A DNA stretch of 64,000 nt from Prochlorococcus sp. AG-449-P16 (GTDB lineage Bacteria > Cyanobacteriota > Cyanobacteriia > PCC-6307 > Cyanobiaceae), in the NCBI GenBank assembly GCA_003212175.1, contig QCQN01000003.1, positions 1 to 64,000 of the forward strand. The letters run 5' to 3'. A model generated the notes under the pieces. That model saw only the letters and a list, made by a program, of their open reading frames with translations. It did not search any database and had not been told where the DNA came from. The position numbers and the translations under genes were made by a program. Positions within the stretch are counted from its first letter, which is position 1, and each line of letters starts with the position of its first letter. Below, in pieces: positions 7,280-16,007 of the stretch.

Positions 7280-8494
7280 TTAAAAGTTCATATTCCATAT
7301 ATCTTGAATTTTATTACAAACTATTGGATCCCCGTATACACTGATGCAAGGTTTTGTAAAAAATTTATTAGTAGTTTTAAAAATATCTTCGGAATTTACA
7401 GTATCAATTTTTGAGAGAAAATTTTCTTCAAAGTTAGGGTCCATATTATAGCCAATTAATTGGCTTCTTCTTTGCAGAATTTCATCTAATGATTGATTAT
7501 TTATGAGATAAGAACTTCTTAATTTATCTTTAGCTAAATTAATTTCCTTTTCACTTAATTTGGTTTTTAGTAAATTCTTCCATAGTTCTAAAAGTAGTTT
7601 GAAAGCAAGTATTGCGTTTTTATTTGAAACAGATAAATAAATTAGATAAGGACTATTTTTTTTTCTTAAAGGATTGTGGACGCCTACTTCATAAGATAAA
7701 CCATTTTTTTCTCTGAATAATTTAAATAATTTAGAGCTCATGCCATATGAGAGATATGATTCTAATATTTTTAATGGAATATATTCATAACTTTGTTGAG
7801 GACATGTTTGATTCCCCATCATCAATATGACTTGATTTGAATTATGGGGTGTACTTACAAATGTATTATTACTCTCAACACTAAATTTTTTGAGATGATT
7901 TTTCTTATGATTATCAAAATTTACAAACTTTTCATTACTCCCTTTTATCAATTCATTGTTAGAAACTAAATATTTATCCCTATCTTTAAATTTTTCATAC
8001 TCATTTAAAATATCATCATGTGTCATGCGTAAAATATCTTCAGCATATCCTATACTATTGAATGCATATGGATGATCCACATAAACAAGTTTTCTCCATT
8101 TCTCGTAAGCGATGTTGAAAGGATTTTCTTTAGATTTCTTAATTGCATTCAAGGTTGATTTCTTTACATGTTTAAATTGCTTTAATTCGAGTAATGGTCT
8201 GTTAATTATTAAATCAATTAAAGGATAAAGTTTATCAAAATATTCATCTAAAGACTTTAGACTAATCAATATTCCATCCTCCGATATTTCTTGATTTAAT
8301 TCTGCACCGTAGTAATCTACATACTCGGATAACTCTAAATTATTAAGGCCATCACAACCTCGGCTTAATAAAGAACAAAGTATATGATTTATACCTTTTT
8401 TACCTTTTTCATCCATATCACTTCCACCATTTATCCAAACCATGGCAATAGAAAAATTTCTTACAGCATTTAAGTAAAGATATTTTTTAATCAT
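7280..8494 (-). CDS. M16 family peptidase, non-catalytic subunit
   Basis: This is an M16-fold protein without the zinc motif: where its partner has H-F-L-E-H, it has I-N-H-I-L-C. It keeps the C-terminal F-R-E-K-x-G-L-S-Y substrate-binding Arg-Tyr region. Bacterial M16B enzymes often work as heterodimers of one zinc subunit and one Arg-Tyr subunit, and the partner lies directly upstream. The frame could start at 8509, but the ATG at 8494 gives an 8-base overlap with the upstream stop and a better N-terminus. Likely role: processing or degrading peptides, in the cytoplasm or periplasm. Confidence 0.85.
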   Translation of the reverse strand: MIKKYLYLNAVRNFSIAMVWINGGSDMDEKGKKGINHILCSLLSRGCDGLNNLELSEYVDYYGAELNQEISEDGILISLKSLDEYFDKLYPLIDLIINRPLLELKQFKHVKKSTLNAIKKSKENPFNIAYEKWRKLVYVDHPYAFNSIGYAEDILRMTHDDILNEYEKFKDRDKYLVSNNELIKGSNEKFVNFDNHKKNHLKKFSVESNNTFVSTPHNSNQVILMMGNQTCPQQSYEYIPLKILESYLSYGMSSKLFKLFREKNGLSYEVGVHNPLRKKNSPYLIYLSVSNKNAILAFKLLLELWKNLLKTKLSEKEINLAKDKLRSSYLINNQSLDEILQRRSQLIGYNMDPNFEENFLSKIDTVNSEDIFKTTNKFFTKPCISVYGDPIVCNKIQDIWNMNF

Positions 8495-9737
8495 TAATTG
8501 GTGATGCAATTAGAGTATATTTATCTTTTGATAAGTAATTCGTTATTTCTTTAAAATTGTCTATATTTTTCCAGTGCGAAAGATGAATATCTAAGTCCTT
8601 TATGGAATTTTTTCTTCCCCACAATAGTTCATTACCATAGAATGAGGTTAATTGATTAGAAGTCTCTAAGTTGAAAATATAATTGCTCTTTACAATATTT
8701 AGAGCTTTTTCTAACTCCCTTTGAGTAATATTATTTCGATTAGAAATTTGATTAATAATGTTATTTATTTCTGACTCAAGAATGTTTAAGTTTTTTTTAT
8801 CGCAACAAGCTTCAATAATTAGTAAACTTCCAAGCTCCCCGCCGTTAACATCAACAAAAATAGATTGTGCAAGATTCCTGTCTTCTTTTAAGATTTTTAC
8901 AAATCTACTATTTCTCCCAAAAGAAAGTATTGAAGATAAAATTTCGAAGCCTATTATAAGCCTTTGATTTTTAAGGCTTGGGATCCTCCAAGCCATAAAG
9001 ATTCTTGAGAACTCAATATTTTCAAAATCAATTTCCTCTCTTCCAGTTCTTGTTACTTCAGGAAATTTTTTATTAATATTTTTATTTAATTCCGAGTTAT
9101 TTGTAAAAGGAAATTTAATTTCCTGGAAATCCTCATAAATTTGGCTAGAAAGATTTCCAGCAATTGCGATACAGAGGTTACTATTTTTATAGTGGCTCTT
9201 ATGAAATTTCTCGAGATCTTCTATATTTAGTGATTGTATATTTTTTTCAGTTCCTAATATCGGTTTACCATAAGTGTTATTTCCCCATACTCTACTCAAA
9301 AAATAATTAAAGAGTTTTTCATCAGGCTGATCATTTTGTTGCTTAATTTCATCAATAACTACGCTTTTTTCCTTGTAAAACTCAATTTCTTTGAAGGATG
9401 GTGTTAAAACAATGTTTGTCAAAAGAGCTAGTGACTCTTTAAAATTATTTGGGGGAACTTGAACATAGTAGTGTACATCGTCATACCCAGTAGAAGCATT
9501 GCTCATTCCACCAAGAGATTCAATTTTATTATCAAATTCTCCTGGTGAAATTTTGTCATTACCCTTGAAAATCATATGTTCCAAAAAATGAGCTGTACCA
9601 TCTTTACCTGAATTCTCAAATGAAGCGCCTGCTTTGCACCAAATATCTATGCAAACTAATGGTAATTCTTTACTATCCACAAAAACGCACTTAGGTTTGT
9701 TTGAATGGTAGACGTATTTAATTTCACCTAGTTTCAT
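8487..9737 (-). CDS. M16 family zinc peptidase, catalytic subunit
   Basis: The product has the inverted zinc motif H-F-L-E-H at residues 50-54 and the third ligand Glu130 in V-V-I-D-E-I-K, exactly 76 residues after the second His as in the family. The rest follows the two-domain M16B fold of 416 residues. It has no signal peptide. With the gene downstream, which lacks the zinc site, it should form a heterodimeric peptidase resembling mitochondrial processing peptidase or PqqL-type enzymes. The natural substrate is unknown. It diverges from pcyA over a 41-base gap. Confidence 0.92.
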   Translation of the reverse strand: MKLGEIKYVYHSNKPKCVFVDSKELPLVCIDIWCKAGASFENSGKDGTAHFLEHMIFKGNDKISPGEFDNKIESLGGMSNASTGYDDVHYYVQVPPNNFKESLALLTNIVLTPSFKEIEFYKEKSVVIDEIKQQNDQPDEKLFNYFLSRVWGNNTYGKPILGTEKNIQSLNIEDLEKFHKSHYKNSNLCIAIAGNLSSQIYEDFQEIKFPFTNNSELNKNINKKFPEVTRTGREEIDFENIEFSRIFMAWRIPSLKNQRLIIGFEILSSILSFGRNSRFVKILKEDRNLAQSIFVDVNGGELGSLLIIEACCDKKNLNILESEINNIINQISNRNNITQRELEKALNIVKSNYIFNLETSNQLTSFYGNELLWGRKNSIKDLDIHLSHWKNIDNFKEITNYLSKDKYTLIASPIND

Positions 9738-9778
9738 TGAAATTCTTTTCTTAAACCTTATTTTGATACTCTTTACTC

Positions 9779-10504
9779 TTGTTGGCTGAATCTTTAACTA
9801 AAATCAAATTAATAGACCCTTTAATTTTGTCATTACTTGAAAATATTAGGGGGTATAGATCTATGCTTAAAGATCTTAATTCCATAAAAGTTGATCCAAA
9901 ACTCTCACTAATAATATCCAATGAAGAGGGAAAAGAACTATATATAGAAAATGAATTTCACAAAGCTAGAGGGTTTCGGAAGTTACATATTGAATTAGCT
10001 GAATTCTCTAAAAATCTAAAGATTTTACATTGTGTATTTTTCCCTGATCCTAAATTTGATATTCCAATTTTTGGGATGGACTTGGTAATGATAAATAAAT
10101 TAGTATCAGCTGCTATTGTAGATTTATCACCCTCTTCCGATTCTCAAAATTTAGAATATGAAGAGTCTCTATATGATATTGATAGAAGTATTTTTTCAAA
10201 CATTAGAGAAATTCCAAAATGGGGTGATATTTTTTCCAAAAATGTTTTTTTTGCTTCATTGAAAAATGATCAAGAAAAAGAGGTTTTTTGTAAGATTGTA
10301 GATAATTATCTCTCAAATTTAGTTAGTATCAGTCAAAGAACAAACCCTGATAATGACAATTTAATTATCAAAAACAGGATGGATTGTCAAAAATATTATT
10401 GTACTCAGCAAATGAAGAATGACAAAACCAGTTTGGTACTATTAAAGTACTTTGATAAGGAATGGGTTGATGATTACATCAAAAAAATATTGTTTGATTT
10501 TTAA
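9779..10504 (+). CDS. pcyA: Phycocyanobilin:ferredoxin oxidoreductase
   Basis: PcyA carries out the ferredoxin-dependent four-electron reduction of biliverdin to phycocyanobilin. The sequence has the conserved bilin-reductase core [26 protein letters not shown] with the catalytic Asp, and a C-terminal L-L-K-Y-F-D-x-x-W. The 241-residue size is normal. The start is TTG at 9779; PcyA proteins of close relatives begin with the same M-L-x-E-S-L. Its stop overlaps the exporter gene downstream by one base. A pigment gene in an organism that probably lacks phycocyanin-rich phycobilisomes is notable. Confidence 0.94.
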   Translation: MLAESLTKIKLIDPLILSLLENIRGYRSMLKDLNSIKVDPKLSLIISNEEGKELYIENEFHKARGFRKLHIELAEFSKNLKILHCVFFPDPKFDIPIFGMDLVMINKLVSAAIVDLSPSSDSQNLEYEESLYDIDRSIFSNIREIPKWGDIFSKNVFFASLKNDQEKEVFCKIVDNYLSNLVSISQRTNPDNDNLIIKNRMDCQKYYCTQQMKNDKTSLVLLKYFDKEWVDDYIKKILFDF

Positions 10505-11421
10505 TGTTTAAAAATAAATTTCCGAAATTAATAAATTACTTTTTGTTAATACCTTTTTTATCCATAGGAATTTCTTCCTGTTCCATAAACAGTAAATCTA
10601 ATAGTAATGATAAAAGCGAAATTTCAACTGATTTTACTCCTCCTGTAAGGGCTGTGGCAGCACTAGGTCAACTTTCTCCTGCGGGGGAGATTAGGGAATT
10701 AGCTGCACCAATTAGTCAATTTGGATCATCACCTCGAATATCAAAACTTCTAGTATCAGAGGGAGATTTTGTCAAGAAGGGAACTGTACTGGCAATTTTC
10801 GAAAATAGAGAAAAATTAATTGCAGACCTTGAAAAAAAGAATAGTCTTATCGAAACAAATAAACTTGAAATTTCTTTAAAGAAGGATCAAATTGATAGGT
10901 ACGAATTAGCTGTAGAAAAGGAAGCTTATTCCTTGGTTAAACTATCCCAGAGGAAAGATGAATTATTAAAATTGCAAAAACAGAAAATAATAAATATTGG
11001 GGATAAAAAAAATATTGAGATTGATCTTTTTAATTCAAAACTTAGAAGTCCAATTGATGGTTTTATTCTTGCGATCAATACTAGGGTTGGCGAAAGACCA
11101 AAAAATAAGGGCATCTTAGAGATTGGATCAAGTCAGAATATGGAGGCACTCATAGAAGTTTACGAGTCTGATATAAATCGAGTTTTTGTCTCTCAAAATG
11201 TTCAACTCATAAGTGAAAATGGTGGTTTCAGTGAAATACTTGATGGAAAAGTTTTAAGAATTAGTCCTAAGGTTAAGCAAAGGAAAGTTCTATCAACTGA
11301 TCCTACTGGTGATGCTGATGCTCGTATTATTGAAGTTCTCGTCGAGTTAAGTGATGAATCAATTAATTTAGTTAAAAATTATGCAGGTATGAAAGTCATC
11401 GCAAAGTTTCAACCCAAATGA
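10504..11421 (+). CDS. devB: DevB-like membrane fusion protein of an ABC exporter
   Basis: The protein has an N-terminal hydrophobic segment ending in S-C-S, possibly a lipobox, then a biotinyl-lipoyl-like half (S-K-L-L-V-S-E-G-D-F-V-K-K-G near residue 85), a coiled-coil region (about 115-165) and the second lipoyl half (L-R-S-P-I-D-G-F-I). This is the HlyD/DevB adaptor layout; 305 residues is on the short side because the coiled coil is small. It sits first in a devB-devC-devA order and overlaps devC by 4 bases. In Anabaena the system exports heterocyst glycolipids through TolC; the cargo here is unknown. Confidence 0.85.
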   Translation: MFKNKFPKLINYFLLIPFLSIGISSCSINSKSNSNDKSEISTDFTPPVRAVAALGQLSPAGEIRELAAPISQFGSSPRISKLLVSEGDFVKKGTVLAIFENREKLIADLEKKNSLIETNKLEISLKKDQIDRYELAVEKEAYSLVKLSQRKDELLKLQKQKIINIGDKKNIEIDLFNSKLRSPIDGFILAINTRVGERPKNKGILEIGSSQNMEALIEVYESDINRVFVSQNVQLISENGGFSEILDGKVLRISPKVKQRKVLSTDPTGDADARIIEVLVELSDESINLVKNYAGMKVIAKFQPK

Positions 11422-12590
11422 AATTTTCTTTTTTCAAATTTAGAAAGATACCTTTAGCTTGGTTGTTGCTAACAAGACAGCCTTTAAGATTAATAGTTGC
11501 TATTGCGGGAATAAGTTTCGCTGGTATTCTAATGTTCATGCAGTTAGGCTTTCGTGATGGATTGTTCGATACAAGCGTTACTATTCATAAACTACTAGAT
11601 ACCGATCTCGTGTTAATAAGTCCTAGATCAAAAAGTTCAATAAGCATGAGCGGTTTCCCCAGAAGAAGATTAATTCAAACTTTAGCGTTAGATGATGTAG
11701 AAAAAACCACTCCTGTTAATTTAAATTACCTTCTTTGGAGAAATCCAGAAACTTTGAAAACAAGATCTATCTTAGCTCTAGGTTTTAATCCTTCTGATTC
11801 TCTTTTACTTAATGAAGGTTTTGCTGAAAAAGCAAATAGACTAAAAAACCCTGGGAGGGTTCTTTTTGATAAACTTTCAAGACCAGAATTTGGCCCTATT
11901 GAAGATTGGTTTATCTCTGACAAGAAAGTTGAAACTGAAGTGGCTGGTAAGAGGGTAATAGTTGAAGGTCTAGTTGAGTTAGGTCCCTCATTTGGTGCTG
12001 ATGGAAACTTGATTACAAGCAGAGAAACTTTTTTGAGGCTTTTCCCTGCTAATCCAAAAGGTAGCATTGAAATAGGATTAATAAAACTTAAAGCAAATTC
12101 TGATCCAATATATGTTTCCAAAGTATTGAATAAATCTCTTCCAAACGATGTGCGGGTTTTAACAAAAAATCAATTCATAGAGTTTGAGAAAAATTACTGG
12201 AGAAATAGTACTGCAATTGGATTCATTTTCAGTCTCGGCGCTTTGATGGGATTTGTTGTTGGTTGTGTTGTAGTTTATCAAATTCTCTATAGTGATGTTA
12301 ATGACCATCTCCCAGAGTATGCAACTCTTTTGGCTATGGGTTATAGATTAAAGTCTTTGTTATTTGTTGTTGCAAGAGAGGGTTTCTTATTGGCACTATT
12401 TGGATATCTACCTGCTTATTTCTCAGGGCAATTACTCTATTCAGTCGTAAGAAATTCTACTAAACTTCCGATTGTTATGGATGCAAATAAAACAATCTTG
12501 ATTTTTGCATTGATCCTTATTATGTGCATGGGTTCCGCAGGAATTGCAATGCGCAAATTAGTGGATGCTGATCCGGCTGAGATTTTTTAG
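11418..12590 (+). CDS. devC: DevC-like ABC exporter permease
   Basis: The 390-residue protein has the FtsX/MacB-type permease layout: one N-terminal membrane helix (about residues 26-45), a large extracytoplasmic domain, then three C-terminal helices. The opening W-L-L-L-T-R-Q-P-L-R and the closing R-K-L-V-D-A-D-P-A-E-I-F are typical of DevC. It overlaps devB by 4 bases and is followed at once by devA. The complex would pump a lipid or peptide across the cell envelope with the adaptor upstream. Confidence 0.88.
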   Translation: MKFSFFKFRKIPLAWLLLTRQPLRLIVAIAGISFAGILMFMQLGFRDGLFDTSVTIHKLLDTDLVLISPRSKSSISMSGFPRRRLIQTLALDDVEKTTPVNLNYLLWRNPETLKTRSILALGFNPSDSLLLNEGFAEKANRLKNPGRVLFDKLSRPEFGPIEDWFISDKKVETEVAGKRVIVEGLVELGPSFGADGNLITSRETFLRLFPANPKGSIEIGLIKLKANSDPIYVSKVLNKSLPNDVRVLTKNQFIEFEKNYWRNSTAIGFIFSLGALMGFVVGCVVVYQILYSDVNDHLPEYATLLAMGYRLKSLLFVVAREGFLLALFGYLPAYFSGQLLYSVVRNSTKLPIVMDANKTILIFALILIMCMGSAGIAMRKLVDADPAEIF

Positions 12591-12606
12591 ATCACAATTT
12601 CTCTTT

Positions 12607-13329
12607 ATGTCTAGTGTTAATTTTAGAGAAAAAAAGCAATCAAAAGCTGTTTCTATAAATAATTTGAGTCACTTCTATGGAAATGGCGAAAACAAGAAAA
12701 AAGTTCTGAATGAGGTATGTTTTTCTATAGAAAAAGGAGAATTAGTTCTTTTAAAAGGACCATCAGGATGCGGTAAAACAACTCTTTTGACTTTAATTGG
12801 AGCCTTGAGAACATGCCAAAGTGGAGATCTAACTGTTCTTAATAATCAATTAAATGGAGCCTCAAGAAAAACGAGACAATTACTTCGAAGAAATATTGGT
12901 ATGATTTTTCAAGGTCATAATTTGCTGAGGTGTTTAACAGCTGAACAAAATGTTCAAATGGGTGCTGATTTGCTAAAAGGGTATAGTTATTTGCAAAGAA
13001 GAGAAATTGCAAGGAAATGGTTATGCGCAGTTGGATTGGAGGATCAATCAAGAAAATTACCTAGTGATTTATCTGGCGGTCAGAAACAAAGGGTCGCTAT
13101 TGCAAGAGCATTATCTGCGAAACCAAAACTTTTACTTGCGGATGAACCTACTTCCGCTCTTGATAGCTTTACGGGAAGAGAAATAGTTTCACTGTTAAGG
13201 AAATTAGCTAAAGAACAAAAATGTTCAGTACTAATGGTTACTCATGACCCAAGAATTTCAGATATGGCTGATAGGATATTAAATATGGAAGATGGAAGAG
13301 TATTTGATGCACTTGGTGAGCTAAGATAA
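12607..13329 (+). CDS. devA: DevA-like ABC transporter ATP-binding protein
   Basis: The start at 12607 is preferred to a longer frame from 12565 because it avoids deep overlap with devC and the first 14 residues of the long form are unlike the family. In the 240-residue product the Walker A is at 51-59 (G-P-S-G-C-G-K-T-T), the signature L-S-G-G-Q at 155-159 and Walker B L-L-L-A-D-E at 175-180. It powers the DevBC exporter and belongs with MacB/LolD-type ATPases. Confidence 0.92.
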   Translation: MSSVNFREKKQSKAVSINNLSHFYGNGENKKKVLNEVCFSIEKGELVLLKGPSGCGKTTLLTLIGALRTCQSGDLTVLNNQLNGASRKTRQLLRRNIGMIFQGHNLLRCLTAEQNVQMGADLLKGYSYLQRREIARKWLCAVGLEDQSRKLPSDLSGGQKQRVAIARALSAKPKLLLADEPTSALDSFTGREIVSLLRKLAKEQKCSVLMVTHDPRISDMADRILNMEDGRVFDALGELR

Positions 13330-13346
13330 TATAAATAAAAAAAGTT

Positions 13347-13499
13347 ATGTCAAAGAGAAGGAATTTAAAAAAAGAAAAACAAGAACGTAATCGTGCATAT
13401 GCAAGAAAGTTCAAAAAAAGAAAGCTTAGAACTGACGGAAGACCAGAAGGAATTGGCAATGTAACGGGCACTGCAAATAATGGTGGTGCTGCCGACTAA
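13347..13499 (+). CDS. Small basic hypothetical protein (50 aa)
   Basis: ATG at 13347 and TAA at 13497-13499. The first 32 residues are almost entirely charged, with 17 Lys or Arg, and the rest is a flexible Gly/Asn/Ala-rich tail. It starts 17 bases after devA and could be co-transcribed with it. The strong basic character suggests binding to RNA, DNA or ribosomes, but no family is recognised. I recall similar short basic proteins as conserved hypotheticals in marine picocyanobacteria. Confidence 0.6.
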   Translation: MSKRRNLKKEKQERNRAYARKFKKRKLRTDGRPEGIGNVTGTANNGGAAD

Positions 13500-13561
13500 G
13501 ATGTCCCTTTAAAATCTTTGTTAAACCAGTCTGTAAATTGTTCTATTAAATATAAATGGTT

Positions 13562-14479
13562 ATGAATATTAGTGTTGTCATACCAACTTTTAATAGATTA
13601 CCAATATTGCAGCAATGCTTAATAGCATTAGAAAACCAAACCCTAGAAGAGAAAGTACTAGATTACGAAATAATCGTTGTAGATGACGGCTCAACAGATG
13701 AAACAACATCTTGGGTAAAAAATAATGCAAAGCTTCTACCTCATGTTGTTTTATATGAACAAGAACATGGAGGAGCTGCCCGAGGAAGAAATTTAGGAGT
13801 AATGAAATCTAAATACGAGGTTATTATATTTATTGACAGTGATCTTGTTGTATTGAATGATTTTATATTATCTCACGCTAAAAAATTACAAATTTATTGG
13901 CAAAAGCATAATAAAAAATGCTTTACTTACGGTTCAGTTATTAATACTTCTAACTTTAAAAATCCAGAAAGTGAATCTTTTAAACTAACTGATTTTTCAT
14001 TTGCATATTTTGCAACTGGAAATGTTGCCATATCTAAAGAATTACTAATAAATATTGGTTTATTTGATTCTTCTTTTGGTCTTTATGGATGGGAAGATTT
14101 AGAGTTGGGCGAAAGATTAAAAAAAATTGGTACAAAGTTGATTAAATGTCCTGAAGCAGTTGGTTTTCATTGGCATCCCCCTTTTATCTGTCAACAGATT
14201 GATTCATTAGTAACTCAGGAAATAGAAAGAGCGAAGATGGCATTGGTTTTTTATAAAAAACATTCTAATTTCAGAGTAAGATGTATGATTCAATTTACAC
14301 CGATCCATAGCTTATTTTGGGAGGTTATTTGTTTTGGTGGATTGTTAAGTATTAAAAGATTAATCCCATTATTGGAGTTTCTAATAAAAAATGGGAGGAA
14401 CAGACTTGCTTTAGAGATAATTAGAATTCCATTGAATTATATTTATATAAAAGAGCTGAAAAAACTAACAAAAAAATAA
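13562..14479 (+). CDS. Family 2 glycosyltransferase
   Basis: The GT-A core is clear: I-S-V-V-I-P-T-F-N-R at residues 3-12, D-D-G-S-T-D at 41-46 for the nucleotide sugar, and D-S-D at 92-94 as the metal-binding motif; a later W-E-D-L-E-L-G-E-R-L supplies the usual catalytic E-D region. The C-terminal 70 residues contain hydrophobic segments that may lie on the membrane. The ATG at 13562 is chosen over one two codons upstream because the domain starts right there. Likely role: adding a sugar to a surface polysaccharide or glycolipid; donor and acceptor cannot be told. Confidence 0.85.
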   Translation: MNISVVIPTFNRLPILQQCLIALENQTLEEKVLDYEIIVVDDGSTDETTSWVKNNAKLLPHVVLYEQEHGGAARGRNLGVMKSKYEVIIFIDSDLVVLNDFILSHAKKLQIYWQKHNKKCFTYGSVINTSNFKNPESESFKLTDFSFAYFATGNVAISKELLINIGLFDSSFGLYGWEDLELGERLKKIGTKLIKCPEAVGFHWHPPFICQQIDSLVTQEIERAKMALVFYKKHSNFRVRCMIQFTPIHSLFWEVICFGGLLSIKRLIPLLEFLIKNGRNRLALEIIRIPLNYIYIKELKKLTKK

Positions 14480-14531
14480 TTCTTTAAGAAATGACCATCT
14501 TTTGATATGATTTTAAAAACTATAAACCACA

Positions 14532-14592
14532 CATCTGACAGTTTCGGGTGATTTATTCTAAATTTCCCGTCAGATGGAGGCAAACCCGAAAC
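14532..14592 (+). promoter_or_regulatory. rpsB leader: predicted H-type pseudoknot
   Basis: Two perfect helices interleave. CATCTGAC at 14532-14539 pairs with GTCAGATG at 14569-14576 (8 pairs), and GTTTCGGGT at 14541-14549 pairs with ACCCGAAAC at 14584-14592 (9 pairs). The order A-B-A'-B' makes a pseudoknot that ends 10 bases before the rpsB ATG, with a GGAGG at 14576-14580 trapped between the two 3' strands. Ribosomal protein S2 represses its own operon through a leader in E. coli; this element could do the same here. Pairing is seen directly; the regulatory role is inferred. Confidence 0.75.
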
Positions 14593-14602
14593 CTTAAAAA
14601 AA

Positions 14603-15307
14603 ATGGCTGTTGTATCGCTATCTGAAATGATGGAAGCAGGTGCTCACTTTGGGCACCAAACTAGACGTTGGAATCCCAAAATGTCTAAATATATTTACTG
14701 CGCGCGAAATGGAGTGCACATAATTGACCTTGTTAAGACTGCATTATGCATGAACAATGCTTATAAATGGACTAGAAATGCCGCTAAAAGTGGTAAAAGA
14801 TTTCTTTTTGTTGGGACAAAAAAACAAGCATCTGATGTTGTCGCTCAAGAGGCCTCAAGATGTGGAGCAGCCTATGTGAATCAAAGGTGGTTAGGAGGCA
14901 TGCTTACTAACTGGACGACAATGAAGGCGCGAATAGAAAGGTTAAAGGATCTTGAGAGAATGGAAAGTAGTGGAGCTATTGCAATGAGACCAAAGAAGGA
15001 AGCAGCCGTTTTAAGGAGAGAATTAGAACGTTTACAAAAGTATTTGGGAGGTCTTAAAGGAATGAGAAGATTACCCGATGTGGTTGTTCTTGTCGATCAA
15101 AGAAGAGAATCTAATGCTGTTCTTGAAGCGAGGAAATTAGATATTTCATTGGTATCAATGTTAGATACTAACTGTGATCCCGATTTATGTGAAGTTCCAA
15201 TTCCATGTAATGATGATGCAGTTAGATCTGTCCAACTTATATTAGGAAGACTTGCAGATGCTATAAATGAAGGCAGGAAGGGTTCTAATTCTGAAAGAAA
15301 AAACTAA
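14603..15307 (+). CDS. rpsB: 30S ribosomal protein S2
   Basis: The product begins with the S2 signature ([19 protein letters not shown]) and has [12 protein letters not shown] in the middle. S2 binds late to the 30S head near the platform. The 234 residues are normal for bacterial S2. It is followed at 15347 by tsf, the standard rpsB-tsf operon, and preceded by a structured leader. No clear Shine-Dalgarno lies within 15 bases of the ATG, only an A-rich run. Confidence 0.98.
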   Translation: MAVVSLSEMMEAGAHFGHQTRRWNPKMSKYIYCARNGVHIIDLVKTALCMNNAYKWTRNAAKSGKRFLFVGTKKQASDVVAQEASRCGAAYVNQRWLGGMLTNWTTMKARIERLKDLERMESSGAIAMRPKKEAAVLRRELERLQKYLGGLKGMRRLPDVVVLVDQRRESNAVLEARKLDISLVSMLDTNCDPDLCEVPIPCNDDAVRSVQLILGRLADAINEGRKGSNSERKN

Positions 15308-15346
15308 ATTTTATTTAAAACTTACCAATTACTTTTTATTACTTCA

Positions 15347-16003
15347 ATGGGAAACATTACAGCAAAACTTGTAAAAGATCTTAGAGACAAGACTGGAGCA
15401 GGAATGATGGATTGCAAAAAAGCACTTAACGAAACTGAAGGAGATATCGAAAAAGCTTTGGAATGGTTAAGGAAGAAAGGTATAGCAAGTGCTGAAAAGA
15501 AATCAGGAAGAGTTGCTGCTGAAGGTTCTATTGGTAGTTATATACACACAGGTTCAAGAGTCGGAGTCCTTTTAGAGTTGAATTGTGAAACTGATTTTGT
15601 GGCCAGAGGTGATATATTTCAATCTCTCTTGAAGGATGTTTCAATGCAGGTCGCAGCTTGCCCAAATGTAGAGTATGTCTCAATTGATGAAATACCAAAA
15701 GAGGTTGTGGAAAAAGAAAAGCAGATTGAAATGGGCAGAGATGATTTATCAGGAAAACCAGAACAAATTAAAGAAAAAATAGTTGAGGGTAGAATAGCGA
15801 AAAGACTTAATGAGCTTGTTTTGCTTTCACAACCTTATATAAAAGATAGTTCTCTTACTGTTGAAGATCTTGTTAAGCAAGCAGCCGCAAAAATTGGAGA
15901 AAATATTAAAGTAAGACGCTTCACAAGATATACGTTGGGTGAAGGTATTGAAAAAAATCAGATGGACTTTGCAGAAGAAGTAGCATCAATGAAATCAATC
16001 TAG
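15347..16003 (+). CDS. tsf: Translation elongation factor Ts
   Basis: EF-Ts recycles EF-Tu by exchanging GDP for GTP. The N-terminal UBA-like segment with [16 protein letters not shown] and the core [25 protein letters not shown] are both present. At 218 residues it is the short cyanobacterial form with a reduced dimerisation domain compared with the roughly 280-residue E. coli protein. It is co-transcribed with rpsB, 39 bases apart. Confidence 0.98.
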   Translation: MGNITAKLVKDLRDKTGAGMMDCKKALNETEGDIEKALEWLRKKGIASAEKKSGRVAAEGSIGSYIHTGSRVGVLLELNCETDFVARGDIFQSLLKDVSMQVAACPNVEYVSIDEIPKEVVEKEKQIEMGRDDLSGKPEQIKEKIVEGRIAKRLNELVLLSQPYIKDSSLTVEDLVKQAAAKIGENIKVRRFTRYTLGEGIEKNQMDFAEEVASMKSI

Positions 16004-16007
16004 TAAA

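Noticed and set aside
12565..12606. Longer start for devA
   Set aside because: The extra residues overlap devC by 26 bases and do not resemble ABC ATPase N-termini; the ATG at 12607 fits better.
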